From positions 186,001 through 250,000 of the forward strand of contig NZ_JAMBOL010000002.1 in NCBI RefSeq assembly GCF_023715605.1: a stretch of DNA of 64,000 bases, given 5' to 3'. Origin of the DNA: Halalkalibacter oceani. Its GTDB lineage: Bacteria; Bacillota; Bacilli; Bacillales; Bacillaceae_D. Numbering within the stretch: the first letter of the stretch is position 1; each line of letters opens with the position of its first letter. The notes under the pieces are model-generated. The model saw nothing but the letters and a program-made list of their open reading frames with translations. It had not been told where the DNA came from and ran no database searches. The position numbers and the translations under genes were made by a program. Shown piece after piece: positions 8,735 to 18,258 of this stretch.

Positions 8735-10411
8735 GTGGCAATAACACAATTAGAAGGAAAGATGCTCGCTCAAATGTTTATTGAGGGAGCATCCAATCTG
8801 TCAAGGCATGTAAAGGTCGTTGACTCATTAAACGTGTTTCCGGTACCTGACGGGGACACAGGAACTAATATGAACCTCTCGATTACATCAGGAGTGAAGG
8901 AAGTGAAGCAGCATGTTCAGGAAGACGCGAGCAAGGTAGCTGCTGCTTTTGCAAAGGGACTGCTGATGGGAGCAAGAGGAAATTCCGGCGTGATTTTATC
9001 CCAGCTCTTCCGTGGCTTCTCCAAACAAATAGAAGGGAAGAAGCAGATTACAGCAATCGATTTTGCAAAAGCGTTGGAAAACGGAGTGGAGACAGCTTAT
9101 AAAGCGGTGATGAAGCCTGTTGAAGGGACCATTTTGACCGTGGCGAAGGATGCGGCGAGGCAGGCGAAGAAAGTCGCGCACAAAGATTCGACGCTAGTGG
9201 AAGTCGCCTCCGAAACGGTAAAGGAAGCGAAGGCGTCGCTTCAACGGACACCAGACCTGCTCCCGGTGTTAAAAGAGGTCGGAGTCGTTGACTCGGGCGG
9301 ACAAGGACTCGTTTATATTTATGAAGGCTTTCTCGCCGTGCTGACGGGAGAGAAGCTCTCAGATGAAATAATCGAAGCGCCTTCGATGGAGGATTTGGTC
9401 AAGGTCGAGCATCATCATGCGCAAAGCCATATCGCCACTGAGGATATTGAATTTGGCTTCTGTACCGAGGTGATGGTTCGCTTTGACGAGGAAAAGCTGT
9501 CCGGCTCGCCATTTGATGAGGGTGCCTTTCGCCAGGAGCTAAGCATGCTCGGAGATTCCCTGCTCGTCGTCTCAGACGAAAATTTGCTGAAGGTCCATAT
9601 TCATGCTGAGCAGCCTGGGGAAGTAGTAACAAAAGCGCAGCGCTTCGGGGAACTGATCAATATTAAGATTGAAAATATGCGTGAGCAGCACACCCATTTG
9701 CTTGATGAAACAAAGGCTGTATATGGAACGGAGCCCGAGCCGCAACGGGAAAAAAGTGAATTCGGCATCGTCACCGTATCGATGGGCGAAGGAGTGGCGA
9801 AATTATTCAAAGGGCTTGGAGCCGGCGTCGTCATTTCCGGTGGACAAACAATGAATCCGAGCACGGAGGATATTGTAAAGGCGATTGAAGAGGTTCATGC
9901 CGAAAACGTTATCATCCTGCCGAACAATGGAAACATCGTGATGGCTGCTGAACAGGCTGCTGAAGTCGCTACTGTCAATGCGGTCGTCGTCGCTTCCAAG
10001 ACGGTTCCGCAAGGGCTGTCGGCGTTGCTTGCCTTTAACCCGGCCCAAGGGCTAAAAGAAAACGCGGCGAATATGGAGGAAGCGATGTCCGTTGTCACGT
10101 CGGGACAAGTGACCTTTGCCGTCCGCGATACAGCGATTGACGGCGTCACAATCAAAAAGGATGATTTTATGGGAATCATCGAGAAGAAAATTGTCAGCTC
10201 CGGCGCGGACATGCTTGACGTCACGAAGGAGCTTTTGACGAAAATGATTACAGACGAAAGTGAGATCGTCACGCTGCTTCAGGGAGAAGACGCTACTTCG
10301 GCACAAACGGAGGAGCTTGTTGCTTATTTGGAGGAGCTTTATCCGGAGCTCGAAGTTGATGCCCATGTCGGCGACCAGCCGCTATACTCCTATATTGTCT
10401 CAGTAGAGTGA
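8735..10411 (+). CDS. fakA: Fatty acid kinase catalytic subunit FakA (YloV)
   Basis: FakA phosphorylates fatty acids bound to a FakB protein, giving acyl-phosphate for PlsX/PlsY. It has 558 aa. The N-terminal DhaL-like ATP-binding domain (about residues 1-200) shows FPVPDGDTGTNMNLS and GARGNSGVILSQ, the nucleotide and metal motifs. The central and C-terminal regions match the YloV family, with VVDSGGQGLVYI at about 185 and a VSMGEGVAKLFKGLG block at about 345. The start is GTG with GAGGAGGAACTATTC upstream. It is followed by a DegV/FakB gene whose ribosome-binding site overlaps the fakA stop. Confidence 0.93.
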   Translation: MAITQLEGKMLAQMFIEGASNLSRHVKVVDSLNVFPVPDGDTGTNMNLSITSGVKEVKQHVQEDASKVAAAFAKGLLMGARGNSGVILSQLFRGFSKQIEGKKQITAIDFAKALENGVETAYKAVMKPVEGTILTVAKDAARQAKKVAHKDSTLVEVASETVKEAKASLQRTPDLLPVLKEVGVVDSGGQGLVYIYEGFLAVLTGEKLSDEIIEAPSMEDLVKVEHHHAQSHIATEDIEFGFCTEVMVRFDEEKLSGSPFDEGAFRQELSMLGDSLLVVSDENLLKVHIHAEQPGEVVTKAQRFGELINIKIENMREQHTHLLDETKAVYGTEPEPQREKSEFGIVTVSMGEGVAKLFKGLGAGVVISGGQTMNPSTEDIVKAIEEVHAENVIILPNNGNIVMAAEQAAEVATVNAVVVASKTVPQGLSALLAFNPAQGLKENAANMEEAMSVVTSGQVTFAVRDTAIDGVTIKKDDFMGIIEKKIVSSGADMLDVTKELLTKMITDESEIVTLLQGEDATSAQTEELVAYLEELYPELEVDAHVGDQPLYSYIVSVE

Positions 10412-10428
10412 AAGGAGGAGGAAAAAGG

Positions 10429-11280
10429 ATGGCAAAAGTAACGATTGTGACAGATAGTACGGCGGATATTCCGCAAGAGCTCGCTGAAGAGCTCAACATT
10501 ACGGTCGTTCCGTTAAATGTTATTTTTTCCGAAGAGGAAACGTATCAGGATGGCGTCGATCTATCAGCGGAACAGTTTTATAACAAGGTCGGACAGCTGC
10601 AGGTTATTCCTTCCACGTCCCAGCCGACTCCTTATCAATTTGAGGAAGTGTACCGTTCTTTGCTTGAGGACAATACCGACATTTTGTCGATCCACTTATC
10701 CTCAAAGCTTAGCGGAACGTACCAGGCGGCAACGATCGCGGCGCAGTCAATGGAAGCAGAGCAGGCGATCACCGTTGTTGATTCGAAGAAAGCGTCTTAC
10801 GCGATTGGCATTATCGTCGTCGAAATAGCAAAGATGGTCAAGGCGGGGAAAACGAAGGAAGAATGTTTGGCGAGGCTCGAGCAGCTGCTCGAAGATACAA
10901 CCGTCTTGTTTCTTGTTGATACGTTGGACTATTTGCAAAAGAACGGTCGGATCGGCAAGGCGTCAGCTCTGCTTGGCTCGATGCTGAAAATCAAACCGAT
11001 TCTCTCGCTGACTGCTGAAGGGGAGGTCTATTCGTCTGAGAAGGCGCGGGGCCAAAAGAAAGCAGTAAGCCGGCTAATTGAACTATTGAAAGACAAGTAC
11101 GGCTCAGCTCCGGTTCATCTCGGGATTTCTCATGCGATCAATCCGTCGCTCGCGAACGAGATGGAAGAAAAGCTGAAGCAGGAGTTTCAGGTTGAATCAA
11201 CGGTTACGACTGTGATCGGGGCAGTGATTGGCGCACATGTCGGCCCGGGTACGATTGCCATTTCGATGACAAAAGCTTAG
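10429..11280 (+). CDS. fakB: DegV-family fatty-acid-binding protein (FakB-type)
   Basis: This 283-aa DegV-fold protein starts AKVTIVTDSTADIP and contains PSTSQPTPYQFEE, SIHLSSKLSGTYQ, DTLDYLQKNGRIG and a C-terminal IGAVIGAHVGPGTIA block, the family hallmarks. DegV proteins bind one fatty acid and present it to FakA. The start is the ATG at 10429, which follows AAAGGAGGAGGAAAAAGG. The frame extends to a GTG at 10408, but that overlaps the ribosome-binding site. Coupling to fakA supports the FakB role. Fatty-acid specificity cannot be read from sequence alone. In B. subtilis this slot holds sdaAB-sdaAA. Confidence 0.88.
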   Translation: MAKVTIVTDSTADIPQELAEELNITVVPLNVIFSEEETYQDGVDLSAEQFYNKVGQLQVIPSTSQPTPYQFEEVYRSLLEDNTDILSIHLSSKLSGTYQAATIAAQSMEAEQAITVVDSKKASYAIGIIVVEIAKMVKAGKTKEECLARLEQLLEDTTVLFLVDTLDYLQKNGRIGKASALLGSMLKIKPILSLTAEGEVYSSEKARGQKKAVSRLIELLKDKYGSAPVHLGISHAINPSLANEMEEKLKQEFQVESTVTTVIGAVIGAHVGPGTIAISMTKA

Positions 11281-11298
11281 CCGCCTTGAAATTGTGCA

Positions 11299-11338
11299 AA
11301 GCCAGAAGCGACACCATAGCCTCGCTTCTGGCTTTTTT
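11299..11338 (+). terminator. Rho-independent terminator after fakB
   Basis: A perfect 13-bp stem (11299-11311 with 11322-11334, arm AAGCCAGAAGCGA), a 10-base loop and a T-run to 11338 end the yloU-fakA-fakB unit. Confidence 0.9.
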
Positions 11339-11422
11339 AGTTGGCGGGCATTGGCGCGAGGAAAGGAGGGTGGCGACTTTTGGCAGCTTTTTTTCAAAAA
11401 AGCTCGTTGTCGCTTAGAAAAA

Positions 11423-13471
11423 ATGAATGAAATCATCAAACAGCCTGTGACGGCGGTGAAAGGCATTGGCGAGGAGACGGCTAAACTGCTGGAAGGGCTC
11501 CGGATTTATACGGTGGAAGACCTGCTACATCATTTTCCTTTTCGCTACGAGGACTACAAGCATAAAGAGATTCATGACGTAAAGCACGAGGAGCGGGTTA
11601 CCGTCGTCGGACGCGTGCAAAGTGAGCCGTCCGTCCGCTATTACGGGAAAAAGAAAAACCGGCTGACCTTCCGCCTCCTCGTCAATCAGGTGCTTGTGAC
11701 CGTCGCCTTTTTTAACCGCGCTTTTTTAAAAAACCAAATTCGTCCGGGAGAAGAAGTGACCGTTACTGGAAAATGGGATCAGCACCGGATGACGATTGCC
11801 GGAAGCGAGCTGCGTCAAGGAAGAGTCGAACGGGAGGAAACGATAATGCCGATTTATTCCGTGTCCGGCAGCTTAACGACGAAGGCTATCCGCAAGTACA
11901 TCAAGCAAGCGCTCGTTCAATTTGGCAGCTATTTACCGGAGCTGATACCGGCAGAGCAGCGCAATGCCTATAAGCTGCCGCCGAAGGCTGAAGCGGTAAA
12001 AGCCCTGCACTTTCCCGATGATGCCGAGGCGATGAAGCACGGGCGTCGCCGAATGGTCTATGAGGAGTTTCTATGCTTCCAGCTGAAAATGCAGGCGTTT
12101 AAAAAAGCGAATCGTGAACAGGGAGAGGGCCGGGAAATTGTCGTCGCGACTGAGAAGGTCAACTCCTTTATCCGTCAGCTGCCGTTTCCGCTGACGAATG
12201 CCCAGCAAAAAGCTGTCGATGAAGTTCTGGCCGACCTGGCTTCTCCGTATCGGATGAATCGCCTTTTACAGGGGGATGTCGGCTCGGGGAAAACCGTCGT
12301 CGCGGCAATTTGTATGTATGCCGTCATCGAAGCCGGCTATCAGGCAGCCCTGATGGTTCCGACTGAAATTCTGGCAGAGCAGCACGTCGGCTCAATGAAA
12401 GCTCTGTTTGAGCCGCTCGGCATTCGCGTAGAGCTTTTAGCCGGCTCTGTCAAAGGGAAAAAGCGTCGGGAACGGCAGGCGGCAATTGAAGCGGGAGAGG
12501 TCGAGGTGATCGTGGGAACCCATGCGCTTATACAGGAGGATGTCCGCTTTCATAATCTCGGGCTTGTCATCACCGACGAGCAGCATCGTTTCGGGGTTGA
12601 GCAGCGCCGGATTCTGCGCAACAAAGGGGAAAATCCCGATGTGCTGTTTATGACGGCGACACCGATTCCGCGGACATTGGCCATTTCCGTCTTCGGCGAT
12701 ATGGATGTTTCGATCATTGACGAGATGCCGGCAGGAAGGAAAGTGATTGAAACCTATTGGGCTAAGCCTGATATGCTGGAGCGAGTGCTGGAGTTTATTG
12801 CCAAAGAGGTCGAAGCCGGCCGGCAGGCGTACGTCATCTGCCCGTTGATCGAGGAATCGGATAAAATTGATGTGCAAAACGCGATTGATGTGTACCATCT
12901 GCTTCAGCAATACTTTCAGGATAGATGTGAGGTCGGCCTGATGCACGGTCGGTTGTCTGCGGACGAGAAAGAAACAGTGATGGAGGCGTTTAGCAAAAAT
13001 GACGTCCAGATTCTCGTCTCGACGACGGTCGTCGAAGTAGGGGTTAATGTGCCGAATGCGACCGTGATGGTCATTTATGATGCGGAGCGATTCGGGCTGG
13101 CCCAGCTTCATCAGCTTCGCGGCCGTGTCGGTCGCGGTGATCAACAGTCCTACTGCATTCTTCTCGCTGATCCAAAATCAGAGGTCGGCAAGGAGCGGAT
13201 GAGGATCATGACGGAGACAAACGATGGTTTTGTCCTGTCCGAGCGCGATCTTGAATTGCGCGGGCCGGGGGACTTTTTTGGCGCAAAGCAGAGCGGGCTT
13301 CCTGATTTCAAAGTGGCTGATGTCGTTCATGATTATCGCGCGCTTGAAGTGGCGCGACAGGATGCTAGGGCGTTGCTTGACTCGCCGCAGTTTTGGACGG
13401 AAGAACGCTTTGCCGGCTTGCGTCATTATTTAGAGGAGCAGGGCGTGTTCGACGGGGAAAAGCTAGATTAA
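11423..13471 (+). CDS. recG: ATP-dependent DNA helicase RecG
   Basis: RecG is a branch-migration helicase that remodels stalled forks and Holliday junctions. From the ATG at 11423 it has 682 aa, the length of B. subtilis RecG, beginning MNEIIKQPVTAVKGIG. An N-terminal wedge/OB domain is followed by superfamily-2 motifs: Walker A GDVGSGKT (about residue 286), DEQH box (about 385), FMTATPIPRTLA, and RGRVGRGDQQSYC in the second RecA lobe. The frame extends upstream to 11294, but that part lies in the fakB terminator and lacks family similarity. The ribosome-binding site at 11423 is weak. Confidence 0.95.
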   Translation: MNEIIKQPVTAVKGIGEETAKLLEGLRIYTVEDLLHHFPFRYEDYKHKEIHDVKHEERVTVVGRVQSEPSVRYYGKKKNRLTFRLLVNQVLVTVAFFNRAFLKNQIRPGEEVTVTGKWDQHRMTIAGSELRQGRVEREETIMPIYSVSGSLTTKAIRKYIKQALVQFGSYLPELIPAEQRNAYKLPPKAEAVKALHFPDDAEAMKHGRRRMVYEEFLCFQLKMQAFKKANREQGEGREIVVATEKVNSFIRQLPFPLTNAQQKAVDEVLADLASPYRMNRLLQGDVGSGKTVVAAICMYAVIEAGYQAALMVPTEILAEQHVGSMKALFEPLGIRVELLAGSVKGKKRRERQAAIEAGEVEVIVGTHALIQEDVRFHNLGLVITDEQHRFGVEQRRILRNKGENPDVLFMTATPIPRTLAISVFGDMDVSIIDEMPAGRKVIETYWAKPDMLERVLEFIAKEVEAGRQAYVICPLIEESDKIDVQNAIDVYHLLQQYFQDRCEVGLMHGRLSADEKETVMEAFSKNDVQILVSTTVVEVGVNVPNATVMVIYDAERFGLAQLHQLRGRVGRGDQQSYCILLADPKSEVGKERMRIMTETNDGFVLSERDLELRGPGDFFGAKQSGLPDFKVADVVHDYRALEVARQDARALLDSPQFWTEERFAGLRHYLEEQGVFDGEKLD

Positions 13472-13516
13472 GAGAGACTGTTTCGTGTAAAAAAGGGCAA
13501 GGCCGTCATAGACGGC

Positions 13517-13541
13517 AAAAAAAGCGGAAAAAGCCGCTTTT
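13517..13541 (+). terminator. Hairpin terminator after recG
   Basis: An 8-bp perfect stem AAAAGCGG/CCGCTTTT (13520-13527 with 13534-13541) provides its own U-run. It lies just upstream of the fapR promoter and probably insulates it from recG transcription. Confidence 0.6.
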
Positions 13542-13555
13542 GCCCGAGCCCGCTC

Positions 13556-13584
13556 TTGAAAAGATTGCCAAGCAACTATATACT
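13556..13584 (+). promoter_or_regulatory. Sigma-A promoter of the fapR-plsX-fab operon
   Basis: TTGAAA (-35, 13556-13561) and TATACT (-10, 13579-13584) are separated by 17 bases. The predicted transcription start near 13591 falls inside the FapR box, the arrangement expected for FapR repression. Confidence 0.75.
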
Positions 13585-13587
13585 ACT

Positions 13588-13605
13588 CTTAGTACCTAGT
13601 CATAT
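13588..13605 (+). promoter_or_regulatory. FapR operator (autoregulatory)
   Basis: CTTAGTACCTAGTCATAT closely resembles the left half and centre of the known FapR palindrome (TTAGTACCT followed by an inverted ACTAA-type half). The right half is degenerate. Its position directly downstream of the -10 of fapR is the same as in B. subtilis. Malonyl-CoA would release FapR here. Confidence 0.7.
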
Positions 13606-13626
13606 AATAAGTGGATGGTGCATGCC

Positions 13627-14220
13627 GTGAAACGAAAAAAGAAGGAACGTCAAGGATTATTAAAGAAAACGCTTGAGTCGAACCCGTTTATGACAGATGA
13701 AGCGCTGGCCGAGCAATTTGCGGTCAGCATCCAGACGATTCGTCTTGATCGGATGGAACTGGCCATCCCCGAATTGAGAGAGCGAATCAAGGATGTCGCC
13801 AAGCAGCAGCTTGATGACGTTAAGGCACTTTCCCCGGATGAAGTGATTGGGGAAATTGTGGACCTTCAGTTGGACAAAAGAGCGATTTCGATTTTAGATG
13901 TAAAGAGTGAACATGTTTTCTCCCGTAGTGGAATTGCTAGAGGCCATCATTTATTTGCCCAGGCCAATTCTCTTGCAGTCGCGATTATAAACGACGAATT
14001 GGCATTGACGGCCAAAGCAACGATTCGTTTCACAAGACAAGTCCAGGCCGGTGAAAGAGTAGTCGCTAAAGCGCAGGTGCGCGGCAGTGATTCGGGCTTT
14101 ACGACAGTTGAAGTCAAAAGCTATGTAGAACAAGAGCTTGTTTTCTCTGGGGAGTTCGTGATGTATCGCACGAATGAAAAGAGCAAAAAAGGAGAGAGAC
14201 AGAATGAAAATCGCGATTGA
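13627..14220 (+). CDS. fapR: Malonyl-CoA-responsive transcriptional repressor FapR
   Basis: FapR is the repressor of fatty-acid and phospholipid synthesis genes. It dissociates from DNA on binding malonyl-CoA. The N-terminal winged helix (about residues 1-60) contains [13 protein letters not shown]. The C-terminal hot-dog effector domain holds [23 protein letters not shown] and [13 protein letters not shown]. The start is taken as GTG at 13627 (197 aa, MKRKKKERQ-type N-terminus) because it aligns with the B. subtilis start and has GGATGG 8 bases upstream. ATG at 13615 is the alternative. It overlaps plsX by 17 bases. Confidence 0.95.
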   Translation: MKRKKKERQGLLKKTLESNPFMTDEALAEQFAVSIQTIRLDRMELAIPELRERIKDVAKQQLDDVKALSPDEVIGEIVDLQLDKRAISILDVKSEHVFSRSGIARGHHLFAQANSLAVAIINDELALTAKATIRFTRQVQAGERVVAKAQVRGSDSGFTTVEVKSYVEQELVFSGEFVMYRTNEKSKKGERQNENRD

Positions 14221-15208
14221 CGCCATGGGCGGTGACCATGCTCCGAAGGTCCAGGTCGAAGCAAGTCAGGATGCTATCAAAGCTTTTCCTGAATTAGAAA
14301 TTGTGTTAGTCGGTGACGAAGAGGAGATTAAGAAGCACGTCAATGATGAGACGCGGATCAGCATTTTACATACGAAAGAAAAGATTGAAGACACGGATCA
14401 GCCAACGACCGCCGTCCGCCGCAAAAAGGATTCCTCGATGGTGCTGGCGGTGCGCGAGGTGAAAGAAGGGCGGGCTGATGCGGTGATTTCCTCCGGCAAC
14501 ACCGGGGCTTTGATGACCGCCGGCCTCCTGCATATCGGCAGAATTAACGGCATTGATCGGCCGGGACTGGCACCAATGCTGCCGACGATTGACGGACAAG
14601 GTTTTCTGCTGCTTGATGTCGGGGCGAATATGGATGCGAAGCCTGAGCATTTGCTGCAATATGCCGTCATGGGTCATACCTATTTACAAATGGTGCGGGG
14701 GATCAAGCAGCCGCGGATCGGTTTATTAAATGTAGGAACGGAAAATGGCAAAGGAAATGAGCTGACGAAGGAAGCATTTCCGCTGCTTGAAGCGGCTGAT
14801 TTTCATTTTGTCGGCAATGTTGAGGCGCGGGAGCTGCTGAATGGAGTCGCCGATGTCGTTGTCTGTGACGGCTTTGCCGGCAACCTCGTCTTAAAAACAA
14901 TCGAAGGAACGGCAGGTACCTTATTCACGTTGCTGAAAAAAGAATTAACAAGCTCGCTGTTTAATAAAATGGCGGCCGGTGTGCTGCGCGCCAGCTTTAA
15001 AAATATTCATCAGCAGCTCAGTTATTCAGAGTATGGCGGAGCAGGGCTATACGGTTTAAAGGCTCCGGTTATTAAAGCGCACGGCTCGTCTGACCGCACG
15101 GCGGTGTTTCATGCGATTCGTCAGGCGAAGGAAATGGTTGAGCAGCAGGTCGTGACGATTATGAAAAACGAAGTAGCAAAATTAGGACAAGAACAGGAGA
15201 GAGTATGA
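14204..15208 (+). CDS. plsX: Phosphate acyltransferase PlsX
   Basis: PlsX interconverts acyl-ACP and acyl-phosphate, the substrate of the glycerol-3-phosphate acyltransferase PlsY. It is a peripheral membrane enzyme. It has 334 aa starting [15 protein letters not shown], with [38 protein letters not shown] and [10 protein letters not shown] motifs. The start at 14204 follows GGAGAGAGACAGA. The frame is open further upstream, but only inside fapR. It overlaps fapR (17 bases) and fabD (ATGA), so it is translationally coupled on both sides. It also receives the product of the nearby FakA/FakB kinase. Confidence 0.96.
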   Translation: MKIAIDAMGGDHAPKVQVEASQDAIKAFPELEIVLVGDEEEIKKHVNDETRISILHTKEKIEDTDQPTTAVRRKKDSSMVLAVREVKEGRADAVISSGNTGALMTAGLLHIGRINGIDRPGLAPMLPTIDGQGFLLLDVGANMDAKPEHLLQYAVMGHTYLQMVRGIKQPRIGLLNVGTENGKGNELTKEAFPLLEAADFHFVGNVEARELLNGVADVVVCDGFAGNLVLKTIEGTAGTLFTLLKKELTSSLFNKMAAGVLRASFKNIHQQLSYSEYGGAGLYGLKAPVIKAHGSSDRTAVFHAIRQAKEMVEQQVVTIMKNEVAKLGQEQERV

Positions 15209-16158
15209 TGGGGAAAATCGCCTTTTTATTTCCGGGTCAGGGTTCACAGGCCGTCGGAATGGGACAGGACTTACTGGAAACAGAAACGAGCAGTCGGGAC
15301 ATTTTTCAGCGCGCTGACAGCCGACTCGGGTATTCATTATCAAGCATCATGCTGGAAGGCCCGGAGGAGACGCTGAGACGCACAGAAAATACTCAGCCGG
15401 CGCTCGTGACGATGAGCACGGCGGTCTTGCGGCTGCTTGAAGAGGAAGGCATTCGTCCGGATTATGTAGCCGGTCACAGTCTGGGAGAGTACAGCGCCCT
15501 CGTGGCTGCTGGCGCGATGTCATTCGAGGATGCCGTCTATGCGGTCCATCATCGCGGTTTGTTTATGGAAGAGGCTGTCCCGTTTGGCGAAGGAGCGATG
15601 GCGGCCATTCTTGGCATGGAGCAATCAGCTTTGCAGGATGTTTGTACTGCGGCTTCCGTGGAAAGCGGACAAACGGCTGAGCTGGCGAATTTGAATTGCC
15701 CTGGACAAATCGTGATTTCCGGCTCGGCGGAAGGAGTCGAATTAGCGGGGGCGAAGGCAAAGGAAGCGGGGGCGAAGCGCGTCATTCCGCTTCAGGTCAG
15801 CGGACCATTTCATTCATCGCTGATGAAGCCGGCAGCGGCTAAGCTTGAAGGAGTGCTCGACGAGCTGGAAATCAGCAACGCCAACATTCCGGTTGTTGCC
15901 AATGTTAGTGCCCGCGCCGTGCAGGATTCTTCGGAAATACGTCAAAATTTAATAGAGCAGGTGTATTCTCCGGTTCGTTGGGAGGAAACGATCCGGACTT
16001 TATTGGCGCACGGCGTCGATACATTTGTTGAAGTTGGCTCAGGAAACGTCTTAACCGGATTAGTGCGGAAGGTGGAAAGAAGAGCCAAGGCGGTAGCCGT
16101 CAGCAACCGTGAAGGAATTGCCAAAGTAAAGGAAGTAACAGAGGGGGCGGACGAATAA
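15205..16158 (+). CDS. fabD: Malonyl-CoA:ACP transacylase FabD
   Basis: FabD loads malonyl units onto ACP for chain elongation. It has 316-317 aa, depending on whether the first (15205) or second (15208) of two adjacent ATG codons is used. The second has the better 8-base spacing from AGGAG and gives the family-like [14 protein letters not shown]. The catalytic [10 protein letters not shown] motif (Ser about 93) and the active-site His in GPFHSSLM (about 203) are both present. The start overlaps the plsX stop. The stop overlaps fabG by one base (TAATG). Confidence 0.96.
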   Translation: MMGKIAFLFPGQGSQAVGMGQDLLETETSSRDIFQRADSRLGYSLSSIMLEGPEETLRRTENTQPALVTMSTAVLRLLEEEGIRPDYVAGHSLGEYSALVAAGAMSFEDAVYAVHHRGLFMEEAVPFGEGAMAAILGMEQSALQDVCTAASVESGQTAELANLNCPGQIVISGSAEGVELAGAKAKEAGAKRVIPLQVSGPFHSSLMKPAAAKLEGVLDELEISNANIPVVANVSARAVQDSSEIRQNLIEQVYSPVRWEETIRTLLAHGVDTFVEVGSGNVLTGLVRKVERRAKAVAVSNREGIAKVKEVTEGADE

Positions 16159-16901
16159 TGCTGCAAGGACAAACCGCGATTGTTACCGGGGCTTCCCGTG
16201 GAATTGGAAAAGCGACCGCATTGGAGTTAGCCCGCAATGGCGCCAATGTCGTCATTAACTACGCCGGGAATCAGGCGCGCGCAGAAGAAGTCGTTGCCGC
16301 CGCGAAGGAACTTGGTGTTGACGCACTCGCCATTCAGGCTAATGTCGCTGACAGTGAGCAGGTGACGAATATGGTCAAGGAAGCGATCGCGGCATTCGGC
16401 CGGGTTGATATCCTCGTCAACAATGCCGGGATTACCCGCGATAATCTCGTGATGAGAATGAAGGAAGAAGAATGGGACGACGTCATTGATACGAATTTAA
16501 AAGGTGTGTTCAATTGTGCGAAAGCTGTCACAAGACAGATGATGAAGCAGCGCTATGGGCGGATTATCAATGTCGCTTCCGTCGTCGGTGTGCTCGGAAA
16601 CGCCGGACAGGCGAACTATGTGGCGGCGAAGGCCGGGGTGATCGGCTTGACGAAAACGCTGGCGCGTGAGCTGGCAAACCGCAATATTCATGTCAATGCT
16701 GTGGCTCCCGGGTTTATCGAGACGGATATGACCGATGAGCTTGGCGAAGAGACAAAAGCCCAGCTGCTTGGGCAAATTCCGCTCGCAACGCTTGGCCGTC
16801 CTGAGCATATTGCCAATGTCGTCCGTTTCCTGGCGAGCGCGGATGCCGATTATATGACCGGGCAGACGTTGCATGTCGATGGCGGGATGGTCATGCCGTA
16901 A
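16158..16901 (+). CDS. fabG: 3-oxoacyl-ACP reductase FabG
   Basis: FabG is the NADPH-dependent ketoreductase of type II fatty-acid synthesis. It has 247 aa and a classical short-chain dehydrogenase fold: [10 protein letters not shown] cofactor loop at residues 9-18, NNAGIT, the catalytic Ser in NVASVVG, and the YVAAKAG motif with Tyr and Lys in the expected spacing. The C-terminus ends [12 protein letters not shown] as in most FabG proteins. It starts within the fabD stop and is followed after 97 bases by acpP. Confidence 0.96.
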   Translation: MLQGQTAIVTGASRGIGKATALELARNGANVVINYAGNQARAEEVVAAAKELGVDALAIQANVADSEQVTNMVKEAIAAFGRVDILVNNAGITRDNLVMRMKEEEWDDVIDTNLKGVFNCAKAVTRQMMKQRYGRIINVASVVGVLGNAGQANYVAAKAGVIGLTKTLARELANRNIHVNAVAPGFIETDMTDELGEETKAQLLGQIPLATLGRPEHIANVVRFLASADADYMTGQTLHVDGGMVMP

Positions 16902-16998
16902 GCAGCACGAAAGGACAAGGAGAAGGCTTGACAGATGAGACGTTCATCGGTAAAATTCTCCTAGCTTTCATCAACCCTTGAGAGGAGGTGAACGGAAT

Positions 16999-17232
16999 AT
17001 GGCAGATACATTATCACGTGTCAAAAAAATCGTTGTTGATCGTCTTGGTGTCGAAGAAGCAGAAGTAACAGAAGAGGCATCGTTTAAAGATGATTTAGGA
17101 GCAGATTCATTGGATGTCGTTGAGCTAGTTATGGAGCTTGAAGACGAGTTTGATTTAGAAATCTCTGATGAAGAGGCTGAGAAGATCTCTACGGTTGCTG
17201 ATGTCGTTAATTACATAAACAGCCGTCAGTAA
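16999..17232 (+). CDS. acpP: Acyl carrier protein
   Basis: ACP carries growing acyl chains on a phosphopantetheine arm. It has 77 aa and is strongly acidic, with the GADSLD attachment site (Ser37) and a four-helix pattern ending VVNYINSRQ. The ATG at 16999 is preceded by AGAGGAGGTGAACGGAAT, a near-perfect ribosome-binding site fitting its high expression. Codon choice is visibly biased towards A/T-ending codons relative to neighbouring fab genes. A hairpin follows at 17241-17279 before rnc. Confidence 0.97.
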   Translation: MADTLSRVKKIVVDRLGVEEAEVTEEASFKDDLGADSLDVVELVMELEDEFDLEISDEEAEKISTVADVVNYINSRQ

Positions 17233-17240
17233 CGATTAAG

Positions 17241-17279
17241 AGGATATCTCCTGGCCCTTCAAGGTGATGGAGATATCCT
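17241..17279 (+). terminator. Hairpin between acpP and rnc (weak terminator or processing site)
   Basis: An 11-bp perfect inverted repeat AGGATATCTCC/GGAGATATCCT (17241-17251 with 17269-17279) with a 17-base loop is followed by only TCCTTAC, not a clean U-run. It may partly terminate after acpP, or stabilise its 3' end while letting rnc be transcribed. Confidence 0.45.
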
Positions 17280-17322
17280 TCCTTACATGTTTTTCATCTC
17301 TATTATGATGTTGGAGGTTATC

Positions 17323-18120
17323 ATGCCACAATCTTCAAAGTATCAGCGGAAACCAAGAGTCTATCAATCAAATGAGCGTAGACGTGGACCGAGAAAGATG
17401 GTTTTGACCGAGGATCAGAAGCAACAATTTGTTAAGCTGCAAGAACGAATGGAGCTGACTTTTGAGAATAGAAAGCTGTTGACCCAGGCTTTCACCCATT
17501 CATCCTATGTGAATGAGCACCGTATTTATTCGTTTCAAGATAACGAGCGCCTGGAATTTCTCGGGGACGCCGTTCTTGAGCTCGCTGTTTCCCAATTTTT
17601 ATTTAAGAAATTTAATACGATGAGCGAAGGGGATATGACGAAGCTGCGCGCTTCAATCGTCTGTGAGCCGTCTCTCGCCAAATTTGCCGAAGAGCTGGAA
17701 TTTGGAAAAGCTGTTCTGCTTGGAAAAGGGGAAGAGATGACAGGGGGACGGGAACGGCCTGCTTTGCTTGCCGATGTGTTTGAGGCATTTGTCGGCGCGC
17801 TCTATCTGGATCAGGGCCTTGAGGCTGTTTATCAATTTCTTGATAAAACGATGTATCCACAGATAAATGATGGTGCTTTTTCGCATATGATGGATTTTAA
17901 AAGTCAGCTGCAAGAATACATTCAACGGGATAATTTAGGTCAAATCAAATATTTGATTGTGCAAGAGCGGGGACCTGCGCATAATCGCGAGTTTGTCTCT
18001 GAGGTTCAGTTAAATGAAGTCGGGCTTGGAGTCGGCACCGGACGCTCGAAAAAAGAAGCTGAGCAGCACGCCGCGCAGCAGGCGCTGATGAAGCTGAGCG
18101 AACAGGGAAAGCCGAAATAA
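17323..18120 (+). CDS. rnc: Ribonuclease III
   Basis: This endonuclease cuts double-stranded RNA and processes rRNA precursors. It has 265 aa. The N-terminal nuclease domain has the signature [14 protein letters not shown] (about residues 75-88) with conserved Glu and Asp, and [15 protein letters not shown] with the second acidic pair. A C-terminal double-stranded RNA-binding domain spans about 190-262 ([10 protein letters not shown] to [13 protein letters not shown]). The ATG at 17323 follows TTGGAGGTTATC. The frame extends upstream but without a ribosome-binding site. A basic N-terminal tail precedes the catalytic domain. Confidence 0.96.
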   Translation: MPQSSKYQRKPRVYQSNERRRGPRKMVLTEDQKQQFVKLQERMELTFENRKLLTQAFTHSSYVNEHRIYSFQDNERLEFLGDAVLELAVSQFLFKKFNTMSEGDMTKLRASIVCEPSLAKFAEELEFGKAVLLGKGEEMTGGRERPALLADVFEAFVGALYLDQGLEAVYQFLDKTMYPQINDGAFSHMMDFKSQLQEYIQRDNLGQIKYLIVQERGPAHNREFVSEVQLNEVGLGVGTGRSKKEAEQHAAQQALMKLSEQGKPK

Positions 18121-18193
18121 AGAGCGGGGATGGCCCGGTACCGGGGAAAGATGTACAAAATCGAGAACAGAGTGGCGACGCTGTCCTGAGCCG

Positions 18194-18228
18194 GGCTGGA
18201 AGGAAAGAAGCCCGTTTCCTTTCCAGCC
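18194..18228 (+). repeat. Inverted repeat downstream of rnc
   Basis: GGCTGGAAGGAAA (18194-18206) faces TTTCCTTTCCAGCC (18215-18228), making a 13-bp stem with one bulged T. No U-run follows, so it is probably a 3'-end stabilising hairpin rather than a terminator. The stronger hairpin at 18259-18304 comes after it. Confidence 0.5.
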
Positions 18229-18258
18229 TTGAAAATGCTGCGCAGACTCGCTGCTTCG

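Noticed and set aside
12437-13144. 235-codon minus-strand frame inside recG
   Set aside because: It is antisense to a fully conserved helicase region, with His/Arg-rich composition from codon-position bias and no ribosome-binding site.
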